The translations under genes and the position numbers were made by a program. Shown here one piece after another: positions 1 to 8,766 of a DNA stretch of 64,000 nucleotides (its first letter is position 1; every line of letters begins with the position of its first letter). The DNA is taken from NCBI RefSeq assembly GCF_006489205.2, contig NZ_VFYR02000001.1, positions 794,563-858,562 of the forward strand. The letters are read 5' to 3'. The notes under the pieces were generated by a model that saw nothing but the letters and a program-made list of their open reading frames with translations, was not told the DNA's origin and did no database searches. Source of the DNA: Brevibacterium sp. XM4083 (lineage in GTDB: Bacteria > Actinomycetota > Actinomycetes > Actinomycetales > Brevibacteriaceae).

Positions 1-295
1 CGCGGTCCCGTCTGCCGCCGGCTCGAAGTGTGTGGTCGTCACCTCTGCTCCCTTCTCTCCAGCGCGGATCCGTCTCGTCTCAGGGTGCAATCTTCCTTGT
101 TCGATGAAATAGCATGCCCGGCGATCGGTCAAGTGTCATTGCACGGCGCAGTCCGCCCGGTGAGCACATCACAGGGAGATCTGCTGCTCGTCTCGGGCAC
201 ACTGAGGTCGGACCACCTCGGCGAGTTTCGTCACAGACGACGACGGGATCGCCAGGTAGGAGCCGTGGAGGGCCGGGTCGGCGGTGCCGATGGGA
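1..295. other. Gene-free left edge
   Basis: No convincing coding frame, RNA gene or repeat is visible here. The open frames that cross it have no ribosome binding site and no recognisable domain. It is probably upstream sequence of the first membrane protein gene, and its other neighbour lies outside the window. Confidence 0.5.
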
Positions 296-301
296 TAGAG
301 T
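296..301 (+). promoter_or_regulatory. Putative -10 box (TAGAGT) of the first GT-C gene
   Basis: GGATAGAGTCG-like sequence lies about 60 nt before the start codon. The same block recurs at 1904-1909 before the second paralogue (both read GATAGAGTCG). This suggests that the promoter was duplicated with the gene. No clear -35 box is visible. Confidence 0.5.
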
Positions 302-359
302 CGATGAGGTTGTTTTCGCACGCGGTGATCCGTGCGCTGATTCCTCGAAGGACCTGCTC

Positions 360-1898
360 ATGCCCTCGCCCGAAATCCCCTCTGCTCCGACGCGTGTCGA
401 TTCGACGACGCGTCCCGACTATCGGTCGGCGAGGGCGCGGATCCACCTCGCGCTGCTCATCGTCGTCACCGGTCTGCTCGCCGTCGGCACCACCGTGGTA
501 TTCGCACCGGGCGGCATGAACCCGGACACCCGATGGCAGCTGCATCAGGTCCTCGGCAACGAACCGCTCTCGGACTGGCATCCGGCGATCATGACGATCA
601 CCTGGATGTGGCTCGCGGAGCTGACCGGGCACGCCTCTGCGGTGCTCTACGTCCAGGTGCTGCTCATGTTCGTCACCGGGTTCGGGTTCGCCCTCTACCT
701 CTTCGACGTCACCCGGTCGCGGGCCTGGTCCTGGGTCGGGCTGCTCTTCCTCCTCACCCCGCACCTCTTCACGTACATCGGTGTGCTGTGGAAGGACACG
801 CAGATGGCGGAGATGTTCTTCGCCGCGGTCGTCTGCGCGCTGCTCGCGCAGCGGTTCAAGCGCCTGCGGTGGGTTCTGCTCATCATCGGTCTCATTGCCC
901 TGACGTACGGGACCGCGGTGCGCAAGAACGCGTTCTTCGCCGTGCTGCCGCTCATCTATCTGCTCTCGTTCTCCGTCTTCGCGATCCGCTCCGCGCGTCC
1001 GCGGACATCGTGGCGGAAACGGCTGCTCTCCCCGGCGTTCGCGGCGACCACGGCCGCGGTGCTCGTTCTCGTGCTCGGGTCGGGAGCGATCCTCAACGCG
1101 ATCTATCAGCCGCTCAAGACCCATCAGGTCTCCCAGGTGATGCTCGACGACGTCGTCTTCACGGTGCCCGGCTCGGAGCTGAGGACCACCGACATGGACC
1201 CGCAGCTGCGGGAGAACCTCCTGGCCGCCCAGAAGGTCTGCCGGGAGAAGGATGCCTATGAGGACTCCTACTGGCGCTGCTACGGGCGCGGGGCCGACGG
1301 GATCTACACGGCGATCGAGCACGTCGACGAGCTGCAGGACCTGTGGGTGCGCACGGTGCTCACCCGGCCCGACCGCTACCTCCTCTACCGCACGCAGACC
1401 TTCTCCCATCTCCTCTTCGACAACTACACCGACTGGGACGGCGCGACGGTCGAGAACGACCTGGGCTGGGAGACGAAGTACAAACAGGCCAACGATGCCG
1501 CGGAGACCTACGTCGAGAAGTTCGGGGCGCGCGATCTCTCATGGCTGTTCACCGGGTGGTTCTGGCTGCTGTGCGCAGTGCTCGGACTCGTCTGCGTCCG
1601 TCATGTCCGGCGCCTCGAGGCCTCATCCGGTCTCGCCCACCTGATGACGACGGTGACGACCCTGAGCCTGTCCGCGCTCATCTACATCGTCGGGTACTTC
1701 CCGATCGTGCCGGCCAATCACTTCCGCTACATCTACTGGCCCGCGCTGGCGATGAGCATGGCCGCCATCATGCTCGCCGCCGCCGGTTCGCTGGCGTGGA
1801 AGGCGAGACGACGGCCCGCGCCTGACGACCCGGGCGCGCCTGCCGACCCGGGCGCGGGAGCCGACCCGGGCGCGGGAGCCGCGAGTCCCGGCGACTGA
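360..1898 (+). CDS. Polytopic GT-C-like membrane glycosyltransferase, paralogue 1
   Basis: Predicted integral membrane protein of 512 aa with roughly ten hydrophobic segments. An N-terminal TM helix is followed by an extracytoplasmic loop with NPDTRWQ and DWHPA, a layout like GT-C enzymes that take sugars from polyprenyl-phosphate carriers. Other shared motifs are VLWKDTQMA, RKNAFFAVLPL, a Cys pair (KVC ... YWRCYG) that could form an extracellular disulfide, and GYFPIVPANHFRY near the C-terminus. The start at ATG 360 is chosen because AAGGA precedes it by 8 nt and because paralogue 2 starts at the same point (MPS...). The tail is a Pro/Gly/Ala/Asp repeat (DPGAGA units). The product is not named beyond the fold. 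A DUF6020-like family is possible. The transferred sugar is unknown. Confidence 0.7.
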   Translation: MPSPEIPSAPTRVDSTTRPDYRSARARIHLALLIVVTGLLAVGTTVVFAPGGMNPDTRWQLHQVLGNEPLSDWHPAIMTITWMWLAELTGHASAVLYVQVLLMFVTGFGFALYLFDVTRSRAWSWVGLLFLLTPHLFTYIGVLWKDTQMAEMFFAAVVCALLAQRFKRLRWVLLIIGLIALTYGTAVRKNAFFAVLPLIYLLSFSVFAIRSARPRTSWRKRLLSPAFAATTAAVLVLVLGSGAILNAIYQPLKTHQVSQVMLDDVVFTVPGSELRTTDMDPQLRENLLAAQKVCREKDAYEDSYWRCYGRGADGIYTAIEHVDELQDLWVRTVLTRPDRYLLYRTQTFSHLLFDNYTDWDGATVENDLGWETKYKQANDAAETYVEKFGARDLSWLFTGWFWLLCAVLGLVCVRHVRRLEASSGLAHLMTTVTTLSLSALIYIVGYFPIVPANHFRYIYWPALAMSMAAIMLAAAGSLAWKARRRPAPDDPGAPADPGAGADPGAGAASPGD

Positions 1899-1903
1899 TC
1901 GGA

Positions 1904-1909
1904 TAGAGT
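1904..1909 (+). promoter_or_regulatory. Putative -10 box (TAGAGT) of the second GT-C gene
   Basis: The context GGATAGAGTCG matches the element at 296-301 and lies just after the stop codon of paralogue 1, about 66 nt before the start codon of paralogue 2. Each copy may therefore be transcribed on its own as well as by read-through. Confidence 0.45.
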
Positions 1910-1974
1910 CGTTCAGGCTGTTCTCCGCCCGTCCGGCGGCGGACCAGTGCGTCAACCCTCTGAAGGATCCCCAC

Positions 1975-3585
1975 ATGCCCTCTGCCGACCACCCGGCGTC
2001 CGACCGGCCTGCCGTTCCGCTGCGACCCGACTACCGTTCTGCCTCGGCCAGGATCCATCTGGCTGTCCTCGGTGTCGTCGCGCTCGTGCTCGCGATCGGC
2101 ACCAGCCTCGCCTTCGCGCCGGGCGGCATGTACGCGGACACGCGCTGGCAGCTGCATCAGGTGCTCGGCAACGAGCAGCTCTCGGATTGGCATCCGGCGA
2201 TCATGACGATCACGTGGACGTGGCTCTTCGATCTCACCGGACACGCCTCGGCGATCCTCTACGTCCAGGTGTTCCTCATGTTCGGCATCGGCCTGGGCTT
2301 CGCGCTCTACCTCTATGACGTCACGCGGTCCCGTGGCTGGTCGTATGCGGGACTGGGGTTCCTGCTGCTGCCGAACATCTTCACCTACATCGGTGTGCTG
2401 TGGAAGGACACGCAGATGGCGGAGGCGTTCTTCGCCGCTGTGGTCTGCGCGCTGCTCGCGCAGCGGTTCAGGCGCCTGCGCTGGGTGCTCCTGGCTGTCG
2501 GTCTCGTGGCGCTGACGTACGGGACCGCGGTGCGCAAGAACGCGTTCTTCGCCGTGCTGCCGCTCATCTGGCTGCTGGCGTTCTCGACGTGGACGATCTG
2601 GTCGGCCCGAATCGCGCGGTCCTCACAGCCCGCCGAGGCGGAGGCGGCGGCGACCTCCAGGCCGTCCCCGGAAGGCACCGAGGCGGCCGCCACCGAGTCC
2701 GGACAGCGCGCCGAGGCGGGGCGGTCGATGTGGAGGCGGATCCTCGATCTGCGGTTCGTCGTCCTCACCGGAGCGGTGCTCGTCCTCGTCATCGGTTCAG
2801 GAGCGATCCTCAACGCGGTGTATCAGCCGCTCAAGACGCATCAGGTGTCACAGGTGATGCTCGACGACGTCCTCTTCACCATTCCCGCCGCCGAGCTCAA
2901 GACCCTCGACACCGACCCGGACCTGCGGGACAGACTCGTCGCCGCGCAGGCCAAATGCCGTGAGGCAGGATCGTACGAGGACGCGTACTGGCGCTGCTAC
3001 GGGCAGGGGGCCGACGGCATCTACACGGCCATCGACCACACCGAGGAACTCCAGGACGTCTGGCTGTCCGAAGTCGTCACCCGTCCCGATCGCTACCTCA
3101 TCTACCGCACCCAGACGTTCTCCCATTTCCTCTTCGACAACTACGCCGAATGGGGTGGAACGATCGTGGAGAACCCGATGGGCTGGGAGGTGAAGTACAA
3201 GCAGCTCAACGACGCGGCGCAGACCTATGTCGAGAAGTTCGGCATGGAGGACCTGCCGTGGCTGTTCACCGGCTGGTTCTGGACGATGCTGTCCGTCGTC
3301 GCCCTTGTCGCGCACCCGCGGATCCGCCGCCTGGGGGAGGCCGCAGGCTGGTCGCACCTGGCGACGGCGGTGACGGCGATGAGCCTGTCGACGCTGATCT
3401 ACGTCGTCGGCTACTTCCCGATCGTGCCGGCCAACCACTACCGGTACGTCTACTGGCCGGCCATGGTGATGACGATGTGCGCGATCATGATCGCCGCTGC
3501 CGCACAGATGGCGTGGAGGGCGAAGCGCCGGAGAGCCGTGAGGCTCGGCGCGGACGCCGAGGCGGAGCGAGGGAACGACGACTGA
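1975..3585 (+). CDS. Polytopic GT-C-like membrane glycosyltransferase, paralogue 2
   Basis: 536 aa, very close to the preceding gene. Blocks around 2391-2570 are almost identical at DNA level, including a 55-nt stretch matching 902-956. It carries the same loop motifs (YADTRWQ, DWHPA, VLWKDTQMA, RKNAFFAVL), paired Cys (KCR ... YWRCYG) and the C-terminal GYFPIVPANHYRY. It differs by a cytoplasmic insertion of about 35 aa rich in Ala, Glu and Ser before the central TM helix, and by a charged tail. AAGGA lies 8 nt before ATG 1975. It probably transfers a lipid-linked sugar to an envelope acceptor. Donor and acceptor cannot be read from sequence. The stop codon sits inside a 22-bp tandem repeat. 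Confidence 0.7.
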   Translation: MPSADHPASDRPAVPLRPDYRSASARIHLAVLGVVALVLAIGTSLAFAPGGMYADTRWQLHQVLGNEQLSDWHPAIMTITWTWLFDLTGHASAILYVQVFLMFGIGLGFALYLYDVTRSRGWSYAGLGFLLLPNIFTYIGVLWKDTQMAEAFFAAVVCALLAQRFRRLRWVLLAVGLVALTYGTAVRKNAFFAVLPLIWLLAFSTWTIWSARIARSSQPAEAEAAATSRPSPEGTEAAATESGQRAEAGRSMWRRILDLRFVVLTGAVLVLVIGSGAILNAVYQPLKTHQVSQVMLDDVLFTIPAAELKTLDTDPDLRDRLVAAQAKCREAGSYEDAYWRCYGQGADGIYTAIDHTEELQDVWLSEVVTRPDRYLIYRTQTFSHFLFDNYAEWGGTIVENPMGWEVKYKQLNDAAQTYVEKFGMEDLPWLFTGWFWTMLSVVALVAHPRIRRLGEAAGWSHLATAVTAMSLSTLIYVVGYFPIVPANHYRYVYWPAMVMTMCAIMIAAAAQMAWRAKRRRAVRLGADAEAERGNDD

Positions 3586-3642
3586 CGGCCCGTGAGGTGA
3601 CGACTGACCGCCCGTGAGGTGACGGTTGACGGCCAGTGAGGT
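3577..3642 (+). repeat. Three 22-bp tandem repeats spanning the stop codon of paralogue 2
   Basis: Units 3577-3598, 3599-3620 and 3621-3642 share the pattern GACGxxTGACxGCCxGTGAGGT. The first unit contains the real stop codon (3583-3585), so the repeat looks like an expansion of the gene's own 3' end. Confidence 0.8.
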
Positions 3643-3677
3643 GAGGCGGCCGAGGCCGGCGGTCGTCTGAGAGCAGG

Positions 3678-3707
3678 GAACGCCCCGTCCGGACGGACGG
3701 GGCGTTC
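3678..3707. terminator. Bidirectional terminator hairpin
   Basis: A perfect 13-bp stem (GAACGCCCCGTCC and its complement) with a 4-nt loop lies between convergent genes. It can serve both the GT-C gene and the minus-strand glycosyltransferase. Confidence 0.8.
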
Positions 3708-3713
3708 TGTGAT

Positions 3714-3785
3714 GCTGGGGCTGGGGCCGTGCCGCTGGGGCTGGCGCTGTGTCGCTGAGACTGGCGCTGTGCCGCTGGACCTGCT
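3714..3785. repeat. Degenerate 20-21 bp tandem repeat
   Basis: Three to four imperfect units built on GCTGGxxCTGGxGCTGTGxC lie between the terminator and the 3' end of the glycosyltransferase gene. There is no coding evidence. Confidence 0.6.
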
Positions 3786-3814
3786 CAGCGGAGGCGGACT
3801 CTCGGGCGGTCGTC

Positions 3815-4933
3815 TCAGGGGCGGGTGACGTGCAGCCGGTTCTGCGGTGCGGCGCCGCTCGACCCTGCCTCCGACCCCGGCTTCGGGGACGTCACGCTCG
3901 ACTCCTGGGTCGGGCGCTCGATGGGCGCGTCGTGCTCCTCCTGGTCCTTCGACAGCGGCGTGGGGGCGCCGGCGGACTTGAGAGCCGGGATGACCGGAGC
4001 CACCGACTGCAGCCCGAGGTAGTGGAGGCGCGCGAGCTCACGACGACCACGGCGGATGCCGTCGAGGATGAGTCCGATGCTGCCCATCAGGATCGCCAGG
4101 AGCATGAGGATCGCGGCGAGGAACGCCGTCGGGAAGCGGGGGACGAGGCCGGTGTTGAAGTATTCGACGATCACCGGAATGCCGAGGATGAGCGAGAGCG
4201 CGCCGAAGATCAGCGTGAGCAGGCCGTAGTAGAGCCGGGGCCGCTCGTGCTGGACGAGCTGGGTGATGAGGCCGAGGATGCGGAAGCCGTCGCCGAACGT
4301 CGAGAGCTTCGACTCGCTGCCGTCGGGGCGGTCGCGGAAGCCGACGGGGTATTCGGCGCTCGGCAGGCGCAGGGCCATCATGTGAACGGTGAGCTCGGTT
4401 TCGATCTCGAAGCGCTTGCTGATCGCCGGGAACGATTTGACGAAGCGACGGGAGAAGACCCGATAGCCCGAGAGCATGTCGGTGACATGCGACTTGAACA
4501 GGCGGCTGGTGAGCCGGTTGAACATCTTGTTGCCCGACTCGTGGCCGGGCCGGTACGACGAGGTCGCCTGGGTGTCCTGCCGGACCCCGAGGACATGATC
4601 GTAGGGTCCCTCGAGGAGCAGATCGATCATCGCCGGTAGATCGGCGGCCTCGTACGTGTCATCGCCGTCGATGGTGACGTAGATGTCGGCTTCGATGTCG
4701 GAGAACGCCCGGCGGATGACGTTGCCCTTGCCGGTGAAGTATTCGTGGCGGACGACCGCACCGGCGGCGAGGGCCTCTTCGACGGTGCGATCGGTGCTGT
4801 TGTTGTCGTAGACGTAGACCGTCATCTCGGGAACTGCGGCCGAGAGATCACGCACGACCTTGCCGATCGTGATCTCCTCGTTGTGGCACGGCACGATCGC
4901 CGCGATGCGCAGTCCGGTGGGACGGTCGGTCAT
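3815..4933 (-). CDS. GtrB-like polyprenyl-phosphate glycosyltransferase (GT2)
   Basis: A 372-aa GT2 enzyme of the DPM1/GtrB type. It is predicted to load a hexose from a nucleotide sugar onto polyprenyl phosphate at the cytoplasmic face. Seen: VPCHNEEITIGKVV near the N-terminus, DNNSTDRT, the metal-binding DGDD motif (VTIDGDDTYEA), and two C-terminal TM helices (about residues 230-300). A Ser/Pro/Gly-rich tail follows. The start at 4933 is favoured by AGGAG just upstream on the minus strand; the longer frame has no such site. It lies among three GT-C paralogues and a GtrA homologue, which fits a three-component lipid-linked-sugar glycosylation pathway. The sugar is unknown. Confidence 0.88.
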   Translation of the reverse strand: MTDRPTGLRIAAIVPCHNEEITIGKVVRDLSAAVPEMTVYVYDNNSTDRTVEEALAAGAVVRHEYFTGKGNVIRRAFSDIEADIYVTIDGDDTYEAADLPAMIDLLLEGPYDHVLGVRQDTQATSSYRPGHESGNKMFNRLTSRLFKSHVTDMLSGYRVFSRRFVKSFPAISKRFEIETELTVHMMALRLPSAEYPVGFRDRPDGSESKLSTFGDGFRILGLITQLVQHERPRLYYGLLTLIFGALSLILGIPVIVEYFNTGLVPRFPTAFLAAILMLLAILMGSIGLILDGIRRGRRELARLHYLGLQSVAPVIPALKSAGAPTPLSKDQEEHDAPIERPTQESSVTSPKPGSEAGSSGAAPQNRLHVTRP

Positions 4934-5326
4934 ATGAAGCTCCTTGGGGATGCCGTGAGTGCGTGCGAGGGTGCACAGGGCTCCGGCAATTATAGCCAGT
5001 TGCCAGGGTCGACACACCGGACGCTCAGCTTCCTCGCGGGCGTCACCTGGGGCGGCGGCTCGTGGGCAGACTCCGTCTGTGGTGAAGCGCACAGGCGCTG
5101 CCGTCGGGGGAGCCGTCAGCGACCCCACCGGACGGCGAGTTCGCTCTCACCCGGCCGCTGTTGCATGGCGAGCAGGTGAAGTGTCGAGGAAGCATCTGTG
5201 AAGTCGTGCGGATTTCTCCGCTGTGCGAAGTCGGCGCGGTTACGGTAGTCGCTTGACTGAGTCACCGGGCCGCGACCACCGCGCGGCCCGATCCCCGACC
5301 TCGACATCAGTTGCTGAGGAGCCCCC
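4934..5326. other. Divergent intergenic region with promoters
   Basis: Nearly 400 bp between the minus-strand GtrB-like gene and the third GT-C gene. It holds a consensus Pribnow box on the minus strand and a TGAGGAG ribosome binding site for the plus-strand gene. No gene is supported here. Confidence 0.6.
4989..4994 (-). promoter_or_regulatory. Consensus -10 box (TATAAT) of the GtrB-like gene
   Basis: Reads TATAAT on the minus strand, about 55 nt before the start codon. It is embedded in an inverted repeat, GGCAA-N10-TTGCC (plus strand 4985-5004), that could bind a regulator. A -35 box is not obvious. Confidence 0.5.
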
Positions 5327-6829
5327 ATGAACTCTGCGCGATCGATTGCCCGTTCGAGCTGGGTGTGGGATGTCGTCCTCGGTGGTCTGAGCATCGGGTG
5401 GGCCGTCGTCTTCGTGCGCCTCTACGCCCCCGGTCGCGTCAACGTCGACATCGCCAACCAGTACGCACAGGCGGTGGGCGCGATCCCGTTCTCTGATTGG
5501 CACCCGCCCGTCATGGCCGTCGTGTGGCGCGGCCTCATCGACCTCACCGGAGAGCAGGCGAGCCTGTTCGTCCTCCAGACCGGCCTCATCGCCGGGTCGT
5601 GCTGGGTGCTCGGTGCCATCATCCACCGCTGCGGGGCGCCGAGGTGGGTCAGCCTTCTCGGTCCCGCCGTCATGGTGATGCCGTGGACGCTGTCGCAGAT
5701 GACGACGCTGTGGAAGGACACGCAGATGGCCGCGGCGCTGCTCGCCGCCATCATGCTGCTCACCGTCGCGCGCCTCGTGCCGAAGACGTGGCCGCTGTGG
5801 GTGCCGGCACTCGTTCTGATCACCTACGCGGTCGGGCTGCGCAAGAACGCCGTATTCGCGATCATCCCCATCGCCGTCTACCTCGGGTGGTGCCTCGTCA
5901 CCGCACTCGCTGCGCGGCGGAGTCGACGTCACGGGATGGCCGCTGTCGAGACACCCCCGTCTCACCGGACGCGGGCGCGCGCGGTGCTCGCCACCGCCTC
6001 GGCGGGAGTCGTCGTCCTCATCATCCTGGTCGGCGGGGTGAAGGCGACTGATGCGATCATCGCCGCCCGCTACGATGTTCAGCCCACCGGGCAGATCTCA
6101 CAGGTCCTCCTCGACGACGTGATGTTCTCGGTGCCCGACAAGGAGCTCATGGCCTCCGACGCGCCCCCGGAGCTCAAAGCGAAGATCGGTGCGGCCCGCC
6201 CGAAGTGTCTGCAGATGGGGGAGATCTGGGACGCGTACTGGAACTGCTACGGCAAAGGCGCGACGGGTGAGAACTTCAGCCCGATCGCCGACCAGGACGC
6301 ACTCAGGCAGCTCTGGCTGGACACCGTCATCACCCACCCGCTGCGCTACGTCGAGTACCGGGCAGCCGTGTTCTCCTATTATTTCTTTTCCTCCAGCCTC
6401 GAGTACTGGCCCGCGGAATGGCATGGGGAGGGGACGAAGGTCGGCTACGCACAGGGTGACGAGAAGGCCGACTACCTCTTCCGCCCGTATGTCGAGGACT
6501 TCGCCCTGGCCACGTTCCCGATGGTGTTCAAACCGTGGTTCTGGTCTCTGCTGGGGGTGCTTCTCGTCGCCGCTGCGCTTCGCCTGAGACGAGCCGAGAC
6601 CTCTCGCGGCTCAGCTCCCCGGCCGACCCCCAGCCTCGTCCCGGAGATCGTGATGCTCGCCACCTCGGCGCTGTGCTATGTCGCAGGTTACTTCCCGATC
6701 GTGCCGGCCAACCACTTCCGATACACCTTCTGGCCTGCGCTTGCGGTGACCGTCGGCGTGGTCCTCACCCTGGGAATGTGGTCGGCGCGACGTGGGCACG
6801 TTCAGCGAGTCCGGAAGCAGACAACATAG
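5327..6829 (+). CDS. Polytopic GT-C-like membrane glycosyltransferase, paralogue 3
   Basis: 500 aa and the most divergent of the three. It keeps the layout: N-terminal TM helix, loop motifs NVDIANQY and DWHPPVMAVVW, TLWKDTQMA, LRKNAVFAIIP, the Cys pair (PKC ... YWNCYG) and the C-terminal GYFPIVPANHFRYTFWPA. TGAGGAG precedes ATG 5327 by 7 nt. The shared Asp after the first TM helix and the DWHP motif are the best catalytic or substrate-binding candidates, by analogy to GT-C folds. It is followed at once by the GtrA-like gene, which suggests that flippase and transferase are co-expressed. Confidence 0.7.
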   Translation: MNSARSIARSSWVWDVVLGGLSIGWAVVFVRLYAPGRVNVDIANQYAQAVGAIPFSDWHPPVMAVVWRGLIDLTGEQASLFVLQTGLIAGSCWVLGAIIHRCGAPRWVSLLGPAVMVMPWTLSQMTTLWKDTQMAAALLAAIMLLTVARLVPKTWPLWVPALVLITYAVGLRKNAVFAIIPIAVYLGWCLVTALAARRSRRHGMAAVETPPSHRTRARAVLATASAGVVVLIILVGGVKATDAIIAARYDVQPTGQISQVLLDDVMFSVPDKELMASDAPPELKAKIGAARPKCLQMGEIWDAYWNCYGKGATGENFSPIADQDALRQLWLDTVITHPLRYVEYRAAVFSYYFFSSSLEYWPAEWHGEGTKVGYAQGDEKADYLFRPYVEDFALATFPMVFKPWFWSLLGVLLVAAALRLRRAETSRGSAPRPTPSLVPEIVMLATSALCYVAGYFPIVPANHFRYTFWPALAVTVGVVLTLGMWSARRGHVQRVRKQTT

Positions 6830-6832
6830 AGT
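6827..6832 (+). promoter_or_regulatory. Putative -10 box of gtrA-like gene (leaderless)
   Basis: TAGAGT overlaps the stop codon of the preceding gene and ends 9 nt before ATG 6842, which has no ribosome binding site. This spacing fits a leaderless transcript. Confidence 0.45.
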
Positions 6833-6841
6833 AGAGCTGTC

Positions 6842-7354
6842 ATGCAAGAGTCTGTCTCGATTCGGCTTCGGCGCCTCGCGGTGGAAGCCTTCAAATTCCT
6901 CACCGTCGGCGGCGTCGGTTTCATCGTCGACGTCGGACTCTCGAACCTCCTCACCTACGGGCTCGGCCCGGTGCCTGCGCTTCTCGAGGGCAGCCCCATC
7001 AAGGCGAAGATCATCTCGACGATCGCCGCGATGATCGTCGTGTGGATCGGCAACAAGCTGTGGACCTACGGGGATCGCACCACCGACTCCAATGTCCGCG
7101 GCATCATCCTCTTCATCGCCGTCAACCTCGCCGGCATGGCGATCTCCGTCATCCCGCTCGGCGTCACCTGGTATCTGCTCAACATGCGCGACCAGCTCAC
7201 CTACAACATCTCGACGAACGTCATCGGCATCGCCCTGGCCATGGCCTTCCGGTTCTACGCGTACCGGACATGGGTGTTCAAGGCAGCATCACCCGCCGCC
7301 GAGGTGGTCGTCGAACTCGACGAATCGAGCTCGGTCACCGACGACCGCAGCTGA
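6842..7354 (+). CDS. GtrA-like membrane protein
   Basis: 170 aa with four TM helices. It shows the family signatures FKFLTVGGVGFIVDVGLSN at the N-terminus, WIGNKLWTYG in the middle and FRFYAYRTWVFK at the C-terminus. GtrA proteins are thought to flip polyprenyl-phosphate-linked sugars across the membrane. The start lacks a Shine-Dalgarno but has a -10 box 9 nt upstream. It is the only GtrA in the window beside one GtrB and three GT-C proteins, so the same flippase may serve several transferases. Confidence 0.88.
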   Translation: MQESVSIRLRRLAVEAFKFLTVGGVGFIVDVGLSNLLTYGLGPVPALLEGSPIKAKIISTIAAMIVVWIGNKLWTYGDRTTDSNVRGIILFIAVNLAGMAISVIPLGVTWYLLNMRDQLTYNISTNVIGIALAMAFRFYAYRTWVFKAASPAAEVVVELDESSSVTDDRS

Positions 7355-7416
7355 GGGCCACGGACCGGTCCCAGAGTCCTTCGAAGGTCACCGCCCAGCG
7401 TCCCCGTGCGTCGTGC

Positions 7417-8766
7417 TCAGCGGCCGTACCGAATCCGCCTATAGGCCTTGACGACGATCGGCGGGGTGTAGATGCGGGCTTCGGCACGCAAGAGCATTCG
7501 CTTCTGCTTGAGCACGGCCTTCCGGCGATTCGGCAGCTGTCCGGTGCGGGACCGGGTGGCGAGCAGGCCGAGGCTGCGACGCAGACTTCCGTCATCGATG
7601 TGGAAGTAGTTTCTCGCCAGCCACTCCTCGCTGGGAAAGCCGATTCTGCCCGCTGCGACATCGGCGAGACTGCCAGTCGCGCCCGAATCCGCGAAGACTT
7701 CGTTGAGCAGTGCCCGGTCGAAGCCGAAGTCCGAGATGAGCAGGGTGGGAATGTCACGGTCGATCGATTCGAGCGCCGCTGTGGAGGAGAGCGTGACGAG
7801 CGCCGAACCGGGGGTGAGGAACGCCGTGAGCGGACCGTAGCCGATCTCGAGACGATCGGCTCCGGGCACCTTGCGAGCCTTGAACTCGTCGATGATCTCG
7901 AAGTACGAGTGCTGCTCGCGGTGCGTTTCGTGCTCGCCCGGCCGGGACCGCATCTTCACCACGGTGCGGGAATCGGGATGCCGGAGTGCGAACTCCACGA
8001 GTGCGGCGATGATCGACTCACGCTCGGCGGCCGACTCGGGCACCTTCGCCTGCGGGGCGAAGACCAGGGTCGTCGGCACCCCTGCCGGTGACCCGCCGGC
8101 CGGGCGATCCGGCACGCCCGGCGAACGCAGCATCGGGAGGCGGGCGAGGAGGATCTCGGCGGGCACCCGCCGCAGCGCGCTGACGGCCCGGTACTCGTCC
8201 ACCTCGGTGAAGGAGTGGGCGAGGAACGCATCCATGAGTCTGCGGTAGTTCATCCCCTTGCCGCTGGCCGGCAGTCCCATCCCGGGCAGTCCCGAGACGA
8301 GCGCGGGACGCGGTTCGAGTGCACTGGCGGTGAGGAACAGCTGGGCGACGATGGGACCGGTGGCCGCACCGAGAACGATGTCGGGCGCGTGATTGGCGAT
8401 GACCTCGCCGAGTTCGCTGCGGCTGATGATCGGAACCTCATGGCCCTCCCACGCGGTACCGGCGATCGCATGGGTGATCTGCTCGTTCGTGGGAAGGATC
8501 GGATTGTCGATGAGGTAGACGTGGGCCTCGACATTGGGCAGCGTGCTCAGCAGCTGAGTCGCCCACTTGAGGTACGACTCGCTGTCGGAGACGGAGACGA
8601 CGCTGATCGTCTCCCGCTCCGAGCGGGCGCGCGCGGAGTCCTCGGCACCGACGGAGCGAGCAGTGCCGGCGGGCGCGGCCGGGGTGCCGGCAGGATGCGG
8701 CGTGACGGTGTCGGCCACCGGAGTTTCGTGCTCGGAGGCGTGAGGGGTATCAGGAATCGAGATCAC
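7417..8766 (-). CDS. DUF6716-like putative glycosyltransferase
   Basis: 449 aa from GTG 8766; a longer frame reaches 8862. The short start is preferred because it overlaps the 3' end of the upstream gene by 17 nt. The protein appears soluble, with a GT-B-like alternation. Visible motifs are VSVSDSESYLKWATQLL near residue 55, LGAATGPIVAQLF, VSGLPGMGLPASGKGMNYR, VVKMRSRPGEHETHRE and VTLSSTAALESIDRDIPTLLISDFG. The last resembles the acceptor/nucleotide-sugar segment of polysialyltransferase- and capsule-type enzymes. The C-terminus is basic. As last gene of the nonulosonate cluster it most likely adds to the same polymer. Assignment to DUF6716 is from memory of the family and is not certain. Confidence 0.7.
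   Translation of the reverse strand: MISIPDTPHASEHETPVADTVTPHPAGTPAAPAGTARSVGAEDSARARSERETISVVSVSDSESYLKWATQLLSTLPNVEAHVYLIDNPILPTNEQITHAIAGTAWEGHEVPIISRSELGEVIANHAPDIVLGAATGPIVAQLFLTASALEPRPALVSGLPGMGLPASGKGMNYRRLMDAFLAHSFTEVDEYRAVSALRRVPAEILLARLPMLRSPGVPDRPAGGSPAGVPTTLVFAPQAKVPESAAERESIIAALVEFALRHPDSRTVVKMRSRPGEHETHREQHSYFEIIDEFKARKVPGADRLEIGYGPLTAFLTPGSALVTLSSTAALESIDRDIPTLLISDFGFDRALLNEVFADSGATGSLADVAAGRIGFPSEEWLARNYFHIDDGSLRRSLGLLATRSRTGQLPNRRKAVLKQKRMLLRAEARIYTPPIVVKAYRRIRYGR

Noticed and set aside
7355..7416. Terminator between the convergent GtrA-like and DUF6716-like genes
   Set aside because: Only a short GGACCGGTCC palindrome is present, with no convincing stem.
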